Source of the DNA: an uncultured Paracoccaceae bacterium
Lineage (GTDB): Bacteria; Pseudomonadota; Alphaproteobacteria; Rhodobacterales; Rhodobacteraceae
Length of the DNA stretch: 64,000 nucleotides
Direction: 5' to 3'
NCBI GenBank assembly: GCA_947487205.1
Contig: CANKVU010000022.1
Location: 22,159 to 86,158 of the forward strand
Numbering within the stretch: position 1 is the stretch's first letter; every line of letters begins with the position of its first letter. Below the pieces are notes generated by a model. The model worked only from the letters and a program-made list of their open reading frames with translations. It had not been told where the DNA came from and ran no database searches. Below, piece by piece: positions 1 through 9,595 of this stretch. A program made the translations under genes and the position numbers.

Positions 1-497
1 ATCGCGCTTACACGCCGCGGCGGCCTGCAATTCGCGCCGATGCCGCCTGGAGAGTTGATCGCGCTCCTCCACGTGTCGCCGTTGCCCCGATCGGCTCCTG
101 CGGCGCCCCCGTCACCGCGCAAGCCGCGTTCCCTCGCCCCTCGCAGATCGGCGCGGGGTTTCTTCCGGCCCGATCACGGGTCGCTGGCGATCCTCGGCAT
201 CTCCGCCGGTCTTGCGCTCGTCATGGCGGTGACGTCCCCGCCGGCGAGCCTCGCCCGGCCGCCCGACATCACCGAGAGAGAGTGACCCGATGGCCAGCTC
301 CGACCACCGGCGCCCCAGAACATCCGCAGCACCTGAGGCCGGTCGCCGTCCCGGGATACCCAACCGCGACAGGGGGACCTGACAATGATCGCTGCCCTTG
401 CGGGTCTGCTCGGCCCGGCCGCCCGTGTCGCGGCCGGCGGCATACGGGCCAGGGACGCAAAGACGCCTCTGCCCCCCGATGACCCGAGCGCGCCGCA
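1..497. other. Left edge, no assignable gene
   Basis: No product is recognisable here. A plus-strand reading frame from 40 to 285 carries one hydrophobic stretch (SLAILGISAGLALVMAV) in otherwise proline- and arginine-rich sequence, which is typical of chance frames in GC-rich DNA. A second short frame from 384 to 503 (start MIAALAGLLGP) also resembles nothing known. Because the next 1 kb is a decayed membrane-protein gene, this stretch may be its ruined 5' end or upstream neighbour, but the sequence does not show that directly. Confidence 0.3.
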
Positions 498-1500
498 TTG
501 CTGATGCTCTTTCCCTCGGTCGCCGCCGCGATGGCACGCGCGCAATTCGGCCCCGCGACCTCGCCGGTCATGGGTGTCGGCGAGCTCGGCCCCTCCGTGC
601 GGATCGACGCCGTATCCGTCAGCCTCATCCGGCCTGGAGGGCTTTCCGGGATGGGTGATCCTGCGCCTTGCGACCCCCAATCTTCACGGCGAGCCCGGCG
701 AGGGCCCGTTCATCTTCCGGATGGCGCTGACGATTGCGGGAGGCCTCCTCCTCGTCTCGGCGGGGCACCTGGCCGAGGTCGCATTCGGAGGGGCGCTCTC
801 CGGACTTGGCGCGACCCGCCTCCTCGCCTTTCATGCCGATCGCCCAGGGGCGAGACGTGCCGCGCGACAGCAGATCCCGGTGGCCCGCGGGGCGGACATC
901 GCGCTGGCGATGGCCCTGGTATTGCTGGCCTTTGCGTACGGGACGTCCAGCATCGCCGCGGCGGCGTTCCTGGCGCTCGCGGCGGTTCTGAAATCCGCAC
1001 TGATCCCCTCCCGTTGCTGGTCGACCGAGGTCATGGAGGCGCCGGCCCCCGTCTCGGCGCTCCGGCAGGCGGGCATCGTGAGCGCGGGCGGATGCTCGTT
1101 GATCAGGTTTGCCGACCTATTGCTCGGCGCCCCGCTCGTTCCGGCCGCCCTCGTGACGATCGGTGGCTTCTCCGCCCTGGTCGGAGCGGTCCTGGCACTG
1201 GGAATCGGCGACCCCGTCGCGCAAGGGTTGGCGGACGAGGCCCCGAGGCTCCTCGGCCTCGCGACAGCCAGCGCCTCGGCGATCTTCATCGGAGGGTACA
1301 TCGCCTTCCAGTGGATCGCGACCACGCTGCCGCCGGCGCCTCGGGCGGGCCTCCTGGAATGGGCGTTGATCGGGCTCGTGATCACGAGTTTCGCCACCAC
1401 CGCCATGTCGCAGGCTCTCTTGCCGCGATGGGCGCATCACCCGGCGGTTCGCAGGCTGCGCGTTCACGTGGTCAACGGGGTCTCTCTCAATGCGCCGCAC
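498..1500 (+). pseudogene. Decayed DabB/NuoL-like proton-conducting membrane subunit
   Basis: The reading resembles the NuoL-related DabB (MpsA) subunit of dissolved-inorganic-carbon accumulation systems. The frame from 498 carries an N-terminal-like piece (SVRIDAVSVSLI). The similarity then passes to the frame open from 574 (FPGWVILRLATPNL, FHADRPGARRAARQQIPVAR, STEVMEAPAPVSAL, AGGCSLIRFADLL), so there is a frameshift near 630. The conserved APTPVSALLHAG-type motif has become APAPVSALRQAG, losing its histidine. After GGFSALVGAVLAL the usual central membrane helices are missing, and the text jumps to a C-terminal-like part (HHPAVRRLRVHVVNGVSLNA) before running into unrelated sequence. No DabA partner is visible. 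Function is almost certainly lost. A NuoL/MrpA-type origin is the alternative. Confidence 0.6.
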
Positions 1501-2031
1501 CGCGGATCTCATGACGGCCCGTCCGGAGATCGCGCCCGATTGCGCGTTGGCCGACCGGGATATCTGTCAGTCGACACATCGTTCTTCCTCTTAGGCCCCC
1601 ATAATTCGTTGAAACTGACCATGCCAAAATCGAGCGAACGCACCGGTCTTGCCTTTCGCGACGGATAGATTTGCCTGCGCCCGCCACCAGGCTGGCGTGG
1701 CCTTGTGATGCGAGGCACGACGCGGCGAAAACCGCTTGCATCAGTCGCGCAGTGGCCTTCCTGCACATGCAATTGAACACGCGGCTGAGCGATCAGCGGT
1801 GATCGGACATTCTTTGCCTTATCCGAGGCTAAGACGGCGACCTCCCTGAAAGGACGCGGGCATCCTGGCCCAGCTTTAATCGGCAATGTGGAACGAAGTG
1901 ATTTGCTTCCGTGCCTTTCCTTCAGACCCAGTCCGCCTGTTCTCGCATTGGGGGCGCCGTTCCGCTAGCTGAAGACTCCCGTTTCGGTCCGGTTCTCAGG
2001 GGGCAGGGCAAAACGACAGGGACGATCGCTA
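1501..2031. other. Intergenic, no gene seen
   Basis: The frame of the decayed membrane gene stays open to 1668, but its text past about 1500 resembles nothing. The rest has no recognisable protein, RNA gene or clear repeat. A plus-strand frame starting at 1911 is the mirror of the minus-strand gene that follows and is not supported. Confidence 0.4.
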
Positions 2032-2541
2032 TCAATCTGTCTCGATCGCGCGCTGGCAATCTGGAAGATCGCGCGCGGCCCCCCGCGCGAAATCGATCAG
2101 GGCCTTGTCGGATGCCTGGATGCAACCGATCATCCGAGCCAGTCGTCGCGCCGCGGCAACGTCGCCGAGCGCCTCCGCGGTGGCCCTCACGACCCCCACG
2201 GCACCCATCCCGTGCTGGCAGATCCGGCGGTAGCGCGCAACGATCAGCAGGTCCCGGTCAGACAATCCCGGACGGCACGTCGGCCCGTCCCTGTCGACGG
2301 GAGCCTGCGCCGGGGCCGGACCGGCCTCGACTCGCGCCATGTCGTCGTCCGACCCGACCGTCGTCCGTCGATAGAGGAGGTCGGCCTCGCGCGCGAGGCG
2401 CTGGCGGTTTGCGACCAGCCGGTCAAAAACCGACGGATCGGAGATGCGCCGCGCGAGTTTCGGTTCGAGCCTGTGCATTTCGGCGATGGTCCAGCGGAGC
2501 TTTGCGACTACGTCGGGATAGATCAGCGCGAGTCCAAGCAT
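2032..2541 (-). CDS. Hypothetical helical protein, possibly ferritin-like (DUF892/YciE-YciF type)
   Basis: This 169-residue protein is almost wholly amphipathic helix with no signal peptide or membrane segment. The C-terminal half (residues about 100-160; QHGMGAVGVVRATAEALGD, ARRLARMIGCIQASDKALI) has the spacing of the last two helices of the YciE/YciF (DUF892) ferritin-like four-helix bundle, a stress-linked family. The match is by pattern only, and the metal-ligand Glu/His residues of true ferritins are not obvious. A GAGG ribosome site lies about 9 bases before the ATG. It stands alone between a decayed gene and lysR. The opposite-strand frame of similar length is less protein-like. Confidence 0.5.
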   Translation of the reverse strand: MLGLALIYPDVVAKLRWTIAEMHRLEPKLARRISDPSVFDRLVANRQRLAREADLLYRRTTVGSDDDMARVEAGPAPAQAPVDRDGPTCRPGLSDRDLLIVARYRRICQHGMGAVGVVRATAEALGDVAAARRLARMIGCIQASDKALIDFARGAARDLPDCQRAIETD

Positions 2542-2680
2542 GACGGTGCCTCAGGTGATGCGACAATCCGGACCGTTGACATCCACGATGGCGATCCGTG
2601 CAACTTCCGGGATAATTTCTGAGGGAAATTCTGTCCGCAGACGAATTCGCAAACGCCCTATGCGGGAATGAACCTTGGCG

Positions 2681-3592
2681 TCATTTCCGATTCTGGCGTT
2701 CGGGCGGCGGATTGTCGGATTCCAGCGATTTGAGCGCGACCGCGATCGCGTTCAGGGCGGCCCTGACGCGGGGGACACCGCGGTTGTCCTTGTGGACGAC
2801 CAGGAACACGTCCATCGCGGGGGGCGGCGTCGGTGTCTTCACAGATCGCAGGTCGGGATCCTCGTCGGCGCGGAACCGCGCCAGGCAGGCAAGCCCTGCG
2901 CCCCACCGCGCCGCCTGCTGCAGCGCCTCGTGGCTGGTGGTCTGGAACCCGAGCCGGGCGTTCTGGGTCAGGTCCTCCAGCCACTGGGTCTGTGCCGGCC
3001 CGGAGATGTCGTCCACCAGCACCATGTATCGGTGACCGGAGCAACCTGCCTCGAAATCGGGCAGGCCCATCGCCGCAAGATACGATTCGCCGGCGAAGAG
3101 CCCGAAATCGAGGCGACCGATCCGCCGGACCACGAGGTCGTTCTGGACCGGCGGAGCCAGCCGGACGGCGATGTCGGCCTCGCGCATCGACAGGCTGAGT
3201 TCGCGCGGATCCGGGATCAACTCGATGAGGATGTCGGGATGGCGGCGCTGCAGGTCGGCGAAGCAGGGCGCGAGGACGTAGGCGGCCAGCGTTTCCGCGC
3301 AGGTGACCCGCACGACCCCTTCGAGCTTGGAGTCGCGCCCGCTGACGCTGCGTTCCAGGGCCAGCGTCTCGGCCTCCACACGGCTCGCCTTGCCGCGAAT
3401 GCTCTCCCCGGCCAGGGTAAGGACGTATCCGTCCGGTGTGCGATGCAGCAGGCGGACGCCCAGGCGGTGCTCCAGGTTGGCCAGGCGCCGGCCGACGGTC
3501 GATTGCGCCACCGCCAGTTCCTTGGCCGCGGCGGTGAGGCTGCCGTGCCGGGCGATGGCCAGGAAGAAGCGCAGGTCGTCCCAGTCGATCAT
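2681..3592 (-). CDS. LysR family transcriptional regulator
   Basis: This 303-residue protein has the N-terminal winged helix-turn-helix of LysR regulators (residues about 1-60; DDLRFFLAIARHGSLTAAAK, VAQSTVGRRLANLEHRLGV). A periplasmic-binding-protein-like effector domain follows from about residue 90 (VTCAETLAAYVLAP, EADIAVRLAP). The start is placed at the ATG that follows a strong GGGGAGG ribosome site. An ATG-like start 14 codons upstream would add only a basic stretch not seen in the family. It is divergent from an OsmC gene with 135 bp between them, the usual LysR layout, so it probably controls osmC and itself. The effector is unknown. Confidence 0.88.
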   Translation of the reverse strand: MIDWDDLRFFLAIARHGSLTAAAKELAVAQSTVGRRLANLEHRLGVRLLHRTPDGYVLTLAGESIRGKASRVEAETLALERSVSGRDSKLEGVVRVTCAETLAAYVLAPCFADLQRRHPDILIELIPDPRELSLSMREADIAVRLAPPVQNDLVVRRIGRLDFGLFAGESYLAAMGLPDFEAGCSGHRYMVLVDDISGPAQTQWLEDLTQNARLGFQTTSHEALQQAARWGAGLACLARFRADEDPDLRSVKTPTPPPAMDVFLVVHKDNRGVPRVRAALNAIAVALKSLESDNPPPERQNRK

Positions 3593-3727
3593 CGGTTCCT
3601 CCCCTGCGCGTTTTCGCCTAGCCGCAAGTCGCAAAGACCGGGGTGTCGTTTGACGTGATCGCGTCTATCTTCGTCAGAGCGGATCTTACGGCGAATACCC
3701 GCCCCCGCTATCATTCCGGAAAAATGC

Positions 3728-4258
3728 ATGTCCTCCTCAGATGACGAACCGCTCACGCCGATCAGCCCGGCCGAGCTGACCTCCCTGATCGACGACAGCG
3801 AGGGGGCGACGCGGGTCCTTCGGTGCCGAACGGTGGCGAAAGGTGGTTTCCGCCAGGAGCATCACATCCGCGATCTCGTACCCTTCGAGGCGGCGAGCGG
3901 CCGGCAGGACAGGTTGCTGGGCGAGGATTCCGCCCCCACACCTTCGGAACTCCTGTTGGCCGCGCTCGGATCCTGCGTCGTGATCGGCATCCGTGCAAAC
4001 GCGGTCGCCCGGTCCATCCCGATCTCGCAACTCGAGCTCATCCTCAGCGCCGAGATGAATTTCGGCGCCCTCTGGGGAACGGGCGACCTGGACGTCAAGC
4101 CGATCGGGTTCGAGGACATCTCCATCACGGCCCATATCGGGTCGGGCGCGCCCAGATACGTCCTCCAGGCCCTTCTGGATCATGTCCTGATCTGGTCCCC
4201 GGTCGCGAACAGCCTGCACAATCCGATCAGCCTGACCGCCGCGCTGGCCGAGGCGTGA
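3728..4258 (+). CDS. OsmC family protein
   Basis: This 176-residue protein carries the OsmC/Ohr-like core: the segment PTPSELLLAALGSCVVIGIR (about residues 77-96) is the signature helix with the first reactive cysteine of the fold. OsmC and Ohr proteins reduce organic hydroperoxides in the cytosol with paired cysteines. A second clear redox cysteine is not visible in the C-terminal half, so this may belong to the broader OsmC-like group rather than a true peroxidase. The first 35 residues are acidic and unrelated. It is divergent from the lysR gene, which is the likely regulator. Confidence 0.8.
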   Translation: MSSSDDEPLTPISPAELTSLIDDSEGATRVLRCRTVAKGGFRQEHHIRDLVPFEAASGRQDRLLGEDSAPTPSELLLAALGSCVVIGIRANAVARSIPISQLELILSAEMNFGALWGTGDLDVKPIGFEDISITAHIGSGAPRYVLQALLDHVLIWSPVANSLHNPISLTAALAEA

Positions 4259-4979
4259 GCGTGCCCGGATCGGATCCCCGGCCATCGTGCCGGGGACGCA
4301 GGGATGATGATCTCCGCACGCCATCGGTGAAAAGCCTTCGTCCTCGTGTGGCAGGTCCGTCGTGACAGGCGCGCCTCCGCCCCTGTCTCGCGTGTCCAGC
4401 CTATACGCCGGGGCTTCGGCCTTGTTTCGTTGCAATACTGCCTAGCCGCCGTCGAAAAACGGGGCGGTTCTTCCGTCGGAAACAGTGAGAGAGTGCGTCA
4501 TATCGGGCCGTCGCCGCACTCCGGACGCCTAACCGGCCCCCCTTGTCCGACCGCCATCCATCCCCGTTCCGGGTGACCTGCCACATTCGGACTCCCACTC
4601 GGTCACGGTCCCCGTTCCCTCCCGGAGCGACGGGCCTCCGACCGGTCCCTGCTCGAAGCAAGTCGGAGATTTTCGTGACCCACCCGCATTCCTCCGCCCG
4701 ATCCGCTTCGATCGCGATCGAGACCGTCCCGCCGCGCACGGCCCTCCGGGTTTCAGGCGCGTGCTCGGCCCGGCGCAGGGCCCCCTCGGCGTTCCCCAAG
4801 GTCGCCGTCCGGTCCGGTTCCTTGGGCATGGCCCATGCCGGCCCTCTCGCGTCGCGGGCGGCCCCGATCGTTGGAGGGAGGAGTGCCGTTCTCCCTTCCG
4901 GGACGGGGAAAGAGGGCGTCACCCCCGGCGCTTCCATCCGCGGCGATGCGGTGGCGGCCCTTTCGAGGAGGGCCGCCTC
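4259..4979. other. Intergenic of 720 bp, no convincing gene
   Basis: Long frames are open on both strands but read as arginine, proline and serine strings without domains. The plus-strand frame from 4543 ends in the start region of the DUF3618 gene and has no recognisable homologue. In relatives the gene before DUF3618 often encodes a small holin-like membrane protein (DUF1469); nothing of that kind is seen here. Confidence 0.4.
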
Positions 4980-5504
4980 GTGACCGGGGCGGCAGGGCGG
5001 CGTCCCCGACACAGCGCGGCAGAGATCGAGCAGGATCTGGATTCGACCCGCCGCGACATCACCGCCACGGTCGCGGCGCTCAAGACCCGCTTCACGCCGG
5101 ACAACCTCGTCCGGGAGGCGGTCACCTATGCCTCCCGGGACGGGTTCGGCGGCAGGGTCGTGCGAACGGCGCGCGACAATCCTTTGCCGCTGATCCTCAC
5201 CGGCATCGGCCTCGCCTGGCTGGCCGCGCAGGTGACGCGCTCGGCCGAGTCCCGTGACCCGGATCGGGCGGCAGGGGATACGCGTGCCGGGACCTCCCCC
5301 CTGCACCCGTCGCACCCGGAGACGGGCGCACCGTCCCCGGTCCCGCCGGAGCGGCGGCCAGCCCGAACCTCGACCGACGCCTCTTCCGCGGGCGGGGGCG
5401 CGACGACCGATTCACGTTCCTCCGGGGCCGGGCGGGAAAAGCTCTCGCTCGGGGGGAGGGTGGTCCCCGACACACGCCGCAGGAGCCCGTCCGAGATCGA
5501 TTGA
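4980..5504 (+). CDS. DUF3618 domain-containing protein
   Basis: This 174-residue protein begins with the DUF3618 pattern: an acidic and basic helix (SAAEIEQDLDSTRRDITATV, then LVREAVTYA) followed by a membrane segment (NPLPLILTGIGLAWLAAQV) at about residues 65-85. The last 85 residues are low-complexity, rich in proline, serine, threonine and arginine. The GTG start was chosen because a GAGGAGG ribosome site ends about 8 bases upstream and because the DUF3618 homology begins directly after it. Longer in-frame starts give only low-complexity sequence. DUF3618 proteins are inner-membrane proteins of unknown function, often near stress genes. Confidence 0.75.
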   Translation: MTGAAGRRPRHSAAEIEQDLDSTRRDITATVAALKTRFTPDNLVREAVTYASRDGFGGRVVRTARDNPLPLILTGIGLAWLAAQVTRSAESRDPDRAAGDTRAGTSPLHPSHPETGAPSPVPPERRPARTSTDASSAGGGATTDSRSSGAGREKLSLGGRVVPDTRRRSPSEID

Positions 5505-5697
5505 GCGGTGCCTCCGGCGGACAGCCGGGCGGACCCGAAACCGGAACACCACAGGCAAAGACGCAGACCCATCGTAGCAGCAAACCGGCGCGAGACCGGG
5601 ACGGCGGGACGGATCCGGGACGAGAACCGGGCAGACCCCGACAGGACCACCCACAGCATCGGCCGCATCCGTTTGCCGGCCGACAGTCACCAGTACC

Positions 5698-6753
5698 ATG
5701 GAGTATCGAATGGCACCGACCCGGAACACCGCCCCAACATCCGACGGCCGCGCGCAGGCGCCGGTCGGCCGGGTCGCCTGGGGCGCGATCTTCGCGGGGG
5801 CCGTGATCGCGGTCGCCCTGATGATCCTCTTCGCCACGCTGGGCGTGGGAATCGGCGCCGGTGTCATCGACCCTGGGTCGGGCGGGATGCCGGGGTCTGG
5901 GCTGGGGATCGGCTCCGTCGTCTACCTGATCGTGACGCAACTGATCGCGCTCGGCGCGGGCGGCTATGTCGCGGCCCTGTTGTCGAACATGCCCGGCCCG
6001 ATCACCTCCGCTCTCCATGGCGCGGCCGTCTGGGCGATCGCGACGGTCTTCCTGGCCTGGGCCGCCGCCTCGGGGACCGGGACGATGTTCGGTGCCGTGA
6101 CCTCAGGTCTGGGAAGTTCCGCCAGTGCCGCCGGGAACCTGGGCGAGGCGGCGATTCCCGACGACTTCTCCCTTCCCGATCCGTCCGAGCTGGCCTCGTC
6201 GATCTCCTTCGACGCTCTGCCCGAGGATCTGCGGTCGAGCCTGCGGGAGCAGGGGATCACGCCGGCCAATCTCGAGCAGGAAACCGGGGAGGCGTTCCGC
6301 AACGTCTTCAGCGAGCAGGAACGACAGGCCGCCATGGCCCAGGCGCGCCAGACGCTCGGCGACCTGCTGACCTCTCCAGGCGATGCGGGCGAGGACATCT
6401 CGACCTTCTTCGACCGACTCGTCGAGGGGGAGGACGCGATCGTGTCGCAGGAGGACCGCGAGGAAGCGATGACGGTGCTGCAGCGACGGCTCGACATCAC
6501 GCCCGAAGAGGCACGCGGAATCGTCCAATCCGTGGAGGATGCGATCGGGGAGTCGATCGATACGGCCCAGGCGGCCATCGAACGGGCGCAGGCCGAAGCC
6601 ATCGACGCCGCCCAGGCGGCCAGCAACGCCGTCTCGACGCTGGCGCTGCTTTTGTCCCTCGCCTCCCTGCTGGGTCTTGCCGCGGCCGCGGCCGGGGCCT
6701 TCGCCGGCAAACCGGACGCGCCAGCCGGCGATCCCAGGGCAAGGCCCGCGTGA
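5698..6753 (+). CDS. Multi-pass membrane protein of unknown function
   Basis: This 351-residue protein has three N-terminal membrane segments (about residues 25-55, 68-95 and 100-125; VAWGAIFAGAVIAVALMILF, GIGSVVYLIVTQLIALGAGG). A polar acidic middle of about 170 residues is rich in Asp, Glu, Gln and Ala, and a C-terminal hydrophobic segment (TLALLLSLASLLGLAAAAAG) follows. The middle contains repeated EEAR/EDAI-like helical stretches that could form a coiled coil. No enzymatic motif is seen. It lies between the DUF3618 gene and the polyester operon, whose first gene starts 33 bp after its stop, so it may be co-transcribed. An in-frame ATG at 5710 is an alternative start. Confidence 0.65.
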   Translation: MEYRMAPTRNTAPTSDGRAQAPVGRVAWGAIFAGAVIAVALMILFATLGVGIGAGVIDPGSGGMPGSGLGIGSVVYLIVTQLIALGAGGYVAALLSNMPGPITSALHGAAVWAIATVFLAWAAASGTGTMFGAVTSGLGSSASAAGNLGEAAIPDDFSLPDPSELASSISFDALPEDLRSSLREQGITPANLEQETGEAFRNVFSEQERQAAMAQARQTLGDLLTSPGDAGEDISTFFDRLVEGEDAIVSQEDREEAMTVLQRRLDITPEEARGIVQSVEDAIGESIDTAQAAIERAQAEAIDAAQAASNAVSTLALLLSLASLLGLAAAAAGAFAGKPDAPAGDPRARPA

Positions 6754-6786
6754 GCGGAAAACGAAGAGACGCAAGGGGATGACGCC

Positions 6787-8421
6787 ATGAAGGGCGGTGA
6801 GCTTTTCGCACGATGCCTCGAGAACGAGGGGGTCGACTACATCTTCGGCGTGCCGGGGGAGGAGAACATCGACCTCCTCGATGCGCTGATCGACAGCCCG
6901 ATCCGCTTCGTGATGACGCGGCACGAACAGGGCGCGGCCTTCATGGCCGATGTCTACGGCCGGCTGACGGGGCGGGCCGGGGTCTGCCTCTCGACGCTCG
7001 GGCCGGGCGCGACGAACCTGGTGACGGGGGTCGCGGATGCCAACATGGACCGCGCGCCGGTGGTGGCGATCGCGGGGCAGGGCGCGACGACGCGGATGCA
7101 CAAGGAGAGCCACCAGATCCTCGACCTGGTGAACCTCTTCGAGCCGATCACCAAGTATTCGACCCAGATCCGCGCGCCCGAGATCATCCCCGAGATCATC
7201 CGGAAGGCATTCAAGACGGCGCAGTCCGAGAAGCCGGGCTGCAGCTTCATCGACTTCCCCGAGAACATGGCGCAGGCCGAGGTGGAGGACCTGGCGCCCC
7301 TGAAGGTGCAGTCGGCGGCGACGCCGATCGCGCCCGCGGGGAAATGCGCCCAGGTCGCCGAGATCATCTCGCGCGCCCAGGCGCCGATCATCATGGCGGG
7401 CAACGGCGTGGTGCGCGAGGGCGCCTCCGAGGCGCTAATCCACTTCGCCGAGACGCTCAACGTGCCGGTGGCCACCACCTTCATGGCCAAGGGCGCGATC
7501 CCGTTCAGCCACCCGCTCTGCCTGGGCGCGATCGGGCTCCAGGCCCGCGACTACATCGCCTTCGGGTTCGACCGGGCCGACCTGATCATCTGCGTCGGCG
7601 TCGACATGGTGGAGTACCATCCCAAGCTCTGGAACCCGTCGCGCGACAAGATGATCATCCACATCGACGAGAGCCCGGCGGAGGTGGACGCCCATTACGT
7701 GCTCGAGGCGGGCGTCGTCGGCCTGATCTCGGATTCGCTCGAACGCATCGCCGCCAGGGCGGAGCGGCGGACCAATTCCGGCGGCCACAGGCTGCACGAG
7801 GTGATCACGCGCGAGATCGGCGAGTTCTCGGACGACACGGCGTTCCCGGTGAAGCCGCAGAAGATCCTCTGGGACCTGCGCCAGGTGCTGGGGACCGAGG
7901 ACATCGTGGTGTCCGACGTCGGCGCCCACAAGATGTGGATCGCGCGGATGTACCAGGCCGAGGCGCCCAATACCTGCATCATCTCGAACGGCTTCGCGGC
8001 CATGGGGATCGCCCTGCCCGGGGCCATCGCGGCGAAGCTCGCCGTCCCGGACCGGAAGGTCGTGGCGGTGTGCGGGGATGCCGGCTTCCTGATGAACTCC
8101 CAGGAGATCGAGACGGCCCTGCGGCTGAAGCTCGACATCGTGGTGCTGATCTTCAACGACGCGGCCTACGGCCTGATCGAGTGGCACCAGCTGCGCCAGT
8201 TCCAGCGCTCGACCGAGATCGCCTTCTCCAACCCCGATTTCGTCATGTTCGCCGAGAGCTTCGGGGCGAAGGGCTACCGGGTGGAGCGGACCGAGGACCT
8301 GCTGCCGACGCTCGAAGCCGCCCTGGAGGACGGCACCGTCTCCATCATCGACTGCCCGGTGGACTACGCCGAAAACATGAAGCTGACCGAGAAGCTCGGC
8401 AATCTCGTCTCGCCGATTTGA
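6787..8421 (+). CDS. ThDP-dependent acetolactate-synthase-like enzyme
   Basis: This 544-residue protein has the three-domain layout of ThDP-dependent 2-oxoacid enzymes. The pyrimidine-binding domain has the catalytic glutamate at about residue 47 (TRHEQGAAFMADVYGR). A central Rossmann-like domain follows at about 190-330. The pyrophosphate domain has the Mg-ThDP motif starting GDAGFLMN at about 430 and ending in FNDAAYG. The family includes acetolactate synthases and 2-oxoacid decarboxylases. No small regulatory subunit (ilvN) is nearby, so a role in branched-chain amino acid synthesis is unlikely. It heads an operon with an alcohol dehydrogenase and PHA synthase, suggesting it makes an aldehyde or acyloin for that pathway. 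Substrate unknown. Confidence 0.85.
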   Translation: MKGGELFARCLENEGVDYIFGVPGEENIDLLDALIDSPIRFVMTRHEQGAAFMADVYGRLTGRAGVCLSTLGPGATNLVTGVADANMDRAPVVAIAGQGATTRMHKESHQILDLVNLFEPITKYSTQIRAPEIIPEIIRKAFKTAQSEKPGCSFIDFPENMAQAEVEDLAPLKVQSAATPIAPAGKCAQVAEIISRAQAPIIMAGNGVVREGASEALIHFAETLNVPVATTFMAKGAIPFSHPLCLGAIGLQARDYIAFGFDRADLIICVGVDMVEYHPKLWNPSRDKMIIHIDESPAEVDAHYVLEAGVVGLISDSLERIAARAERRTNSGGHRLHEVITREIGEFSDDTAFPVKPQKILWDLRQVLGTEDIVVSDVGAHKMWIARMYQAEAPNTCIISNGFAAMGIALPGAIAAKLAVPDRKVVAVCGDAGFLMNSQEIETALRLKLDIVVLIFNDAAYGLIEWHQLRQFQRSTEIAFSNPDFVMFAESFGAKGYRVERTEDLLPTLEAALEDGTVSIIDCPVDYAENMKLTEKLGNLVSPI

Positions 8422-8431
8422 GGATATTCAA

Positions 8432-9586
8432 ATGACTCCCTTCACCTTTCAGACCACGCCCGCGATGCTGTGCGAGGTCGGCGCGACCGCCCGGATCGGC
8501 GAGATCATGGCGGCGCGCGGCTGTCGCAAGGTCGCCCTCGTCACCGATCGAATGATCCTCCGGCTCGGTCTCGCCGACGCGGCGCTCGAGGGCCTGCGCG
8601 CGGCCGGCGTGGAGGTCTGGACCTTCGCCGAGGTCGTGGCCGATCCGCCGGAGGAGATGGTCCTCGCCGCGGTCTCCACCGCCATCGACGAGGGGATCGA
8701 CGGCGTGGTCTCGGTCGGCGGCGGCAGTTCCCTCGACACCGCGAAGCTGATCGCGGTCCTGACGCGGTCCGAGCAGCCCCTGTCGCAGATGTACGGCCTG
8801 GGCCTCGTCAAGGGCGAGCGGCTGCCGCTGGTCCTGGCCCCGACCACCGCCGGCACCGGGTCCGAGGTCACGCCGATCTCGATCGTCACCACCGGCACCT
8901 CGGAGAAGAAGGGCGTGGTCTCGCCCCAGCTCCTGCCCGACTGGGCGATCCTCGACGCGGAGCTGACCGTGGGCCTTCCGGCCGCGGTCACCGCGGCGAC
9001 CGGCATCGACGCCATGGTCCACGCGATCGAGGCCTATACCTCGAAGGTGAAGAAGAACGTCGTGTCGGACTGCCTCGCCCGGCAGGCGCTGGAACTGCTC
9101 GGCGCCAATATCCGCACGGCCTGCCACGACCCCCAGGACCGGGACGCGAGGTCGGCGATGCTCCTCGGGTCCATGCTGGCGGGGATGGCCTTCGCCAATG
9201 CGCCGGTGGCCGCCGTCCATGCCCTGGCCTATCCCCTGGGCGGGCATTTCCACGTGCCGCACGGCCTCTCGAACGCGCTCGTCCTGCCCTACGTCCTCGA
9301 CTTCAACATGCCCGAGGCGGAGGCGCTCTATGCCGACCTGGCGCCGATCGTCTTCCCGGAACTGGCCGGCAAGCCCGCCGCCGCGCGGGCCTCGGGCTTC
9401 GTCGAGGCGTTCAAGGCGCTCGGTCCGGATCTCGGGATGCAGACTCGCCTGAGCGAGGTCGGCGTCAGCCACAACAACCTGCCGATGCTGGCCGAGGACG
9501 CGATGAAGCAGACCCGCCTTCTCGTGAACAACCCGCGCGAGATGACCTATGACGCCGCGCTCGACATCTACGAGGCGGCCCTGTGA
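8432..9586 (+). CDS. Iron-containing alcohol dehydrogenase
   Basis: This 384-residue protein is a typical group III Fe-dependent dehydrogenase. It has the NAD(P)-binding GGGSSLDTAK motif near residue 97, the TAGTGSEVT loop, and the metal-binding signature GIDAMVHAIEAYTS followed by HALAYPLGGHFHVPHG, with the Asp and His ligands in place. Such enzymes interconvert alcohols and aldehydes or hydroxyacids and semialdehydes (for example 4-hydroxybutyrate dehydrogenase). The gene starts 11 bp after the upstream stop with a GAGGA ribosome site and is followed 10 bp later by phaE. In context it probably reduces the product of the ThDP enzyme to a hydroxyacid, which is inference. Confidence 0.88.
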   Translation: MTPFTFQTTPAMLCEVGATARIGEIMAARGCRKVALVTDRMILRLGLADAALEGLRAAGVEVWTFAEVVADPPEEMVLAAVSTAIDEGIDGVVSVGGGSSLDTAKLIAVLTRSEQPLSQMYGLGLVKGERLPLVLAPTTAGTGSEVTPISIVTTGTSEKKGVVSPQLLPDWAILDAELTVGLPAAVTAATGIDAMVHAIEAYTSKVKKNVVSDCLARQALELLGANIRTACHDPQDRDARSAMLLGSMLAGMAFANAPVAAVHALAYPLGGHFHVPHGLSNALVLPYVLDFNMPEAEALYADLAPIVFPELAGKPAAARASGFVEAFKALGPDLGMQTRLSEVGVSHNNLPMLAEDAMKQTRLLVNNPREMTYDAALDIYEAAL

Positions 9587-9595
9587 GGGCGCGGC

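Noticed and set aside
4543..4983. A 146-codon frame just before the DUF3618 gene that ends in its start region
   Set aside because: It reads as Arg, Ser and Pro strings without membrane helices, unlike the holin-like gene often found there.
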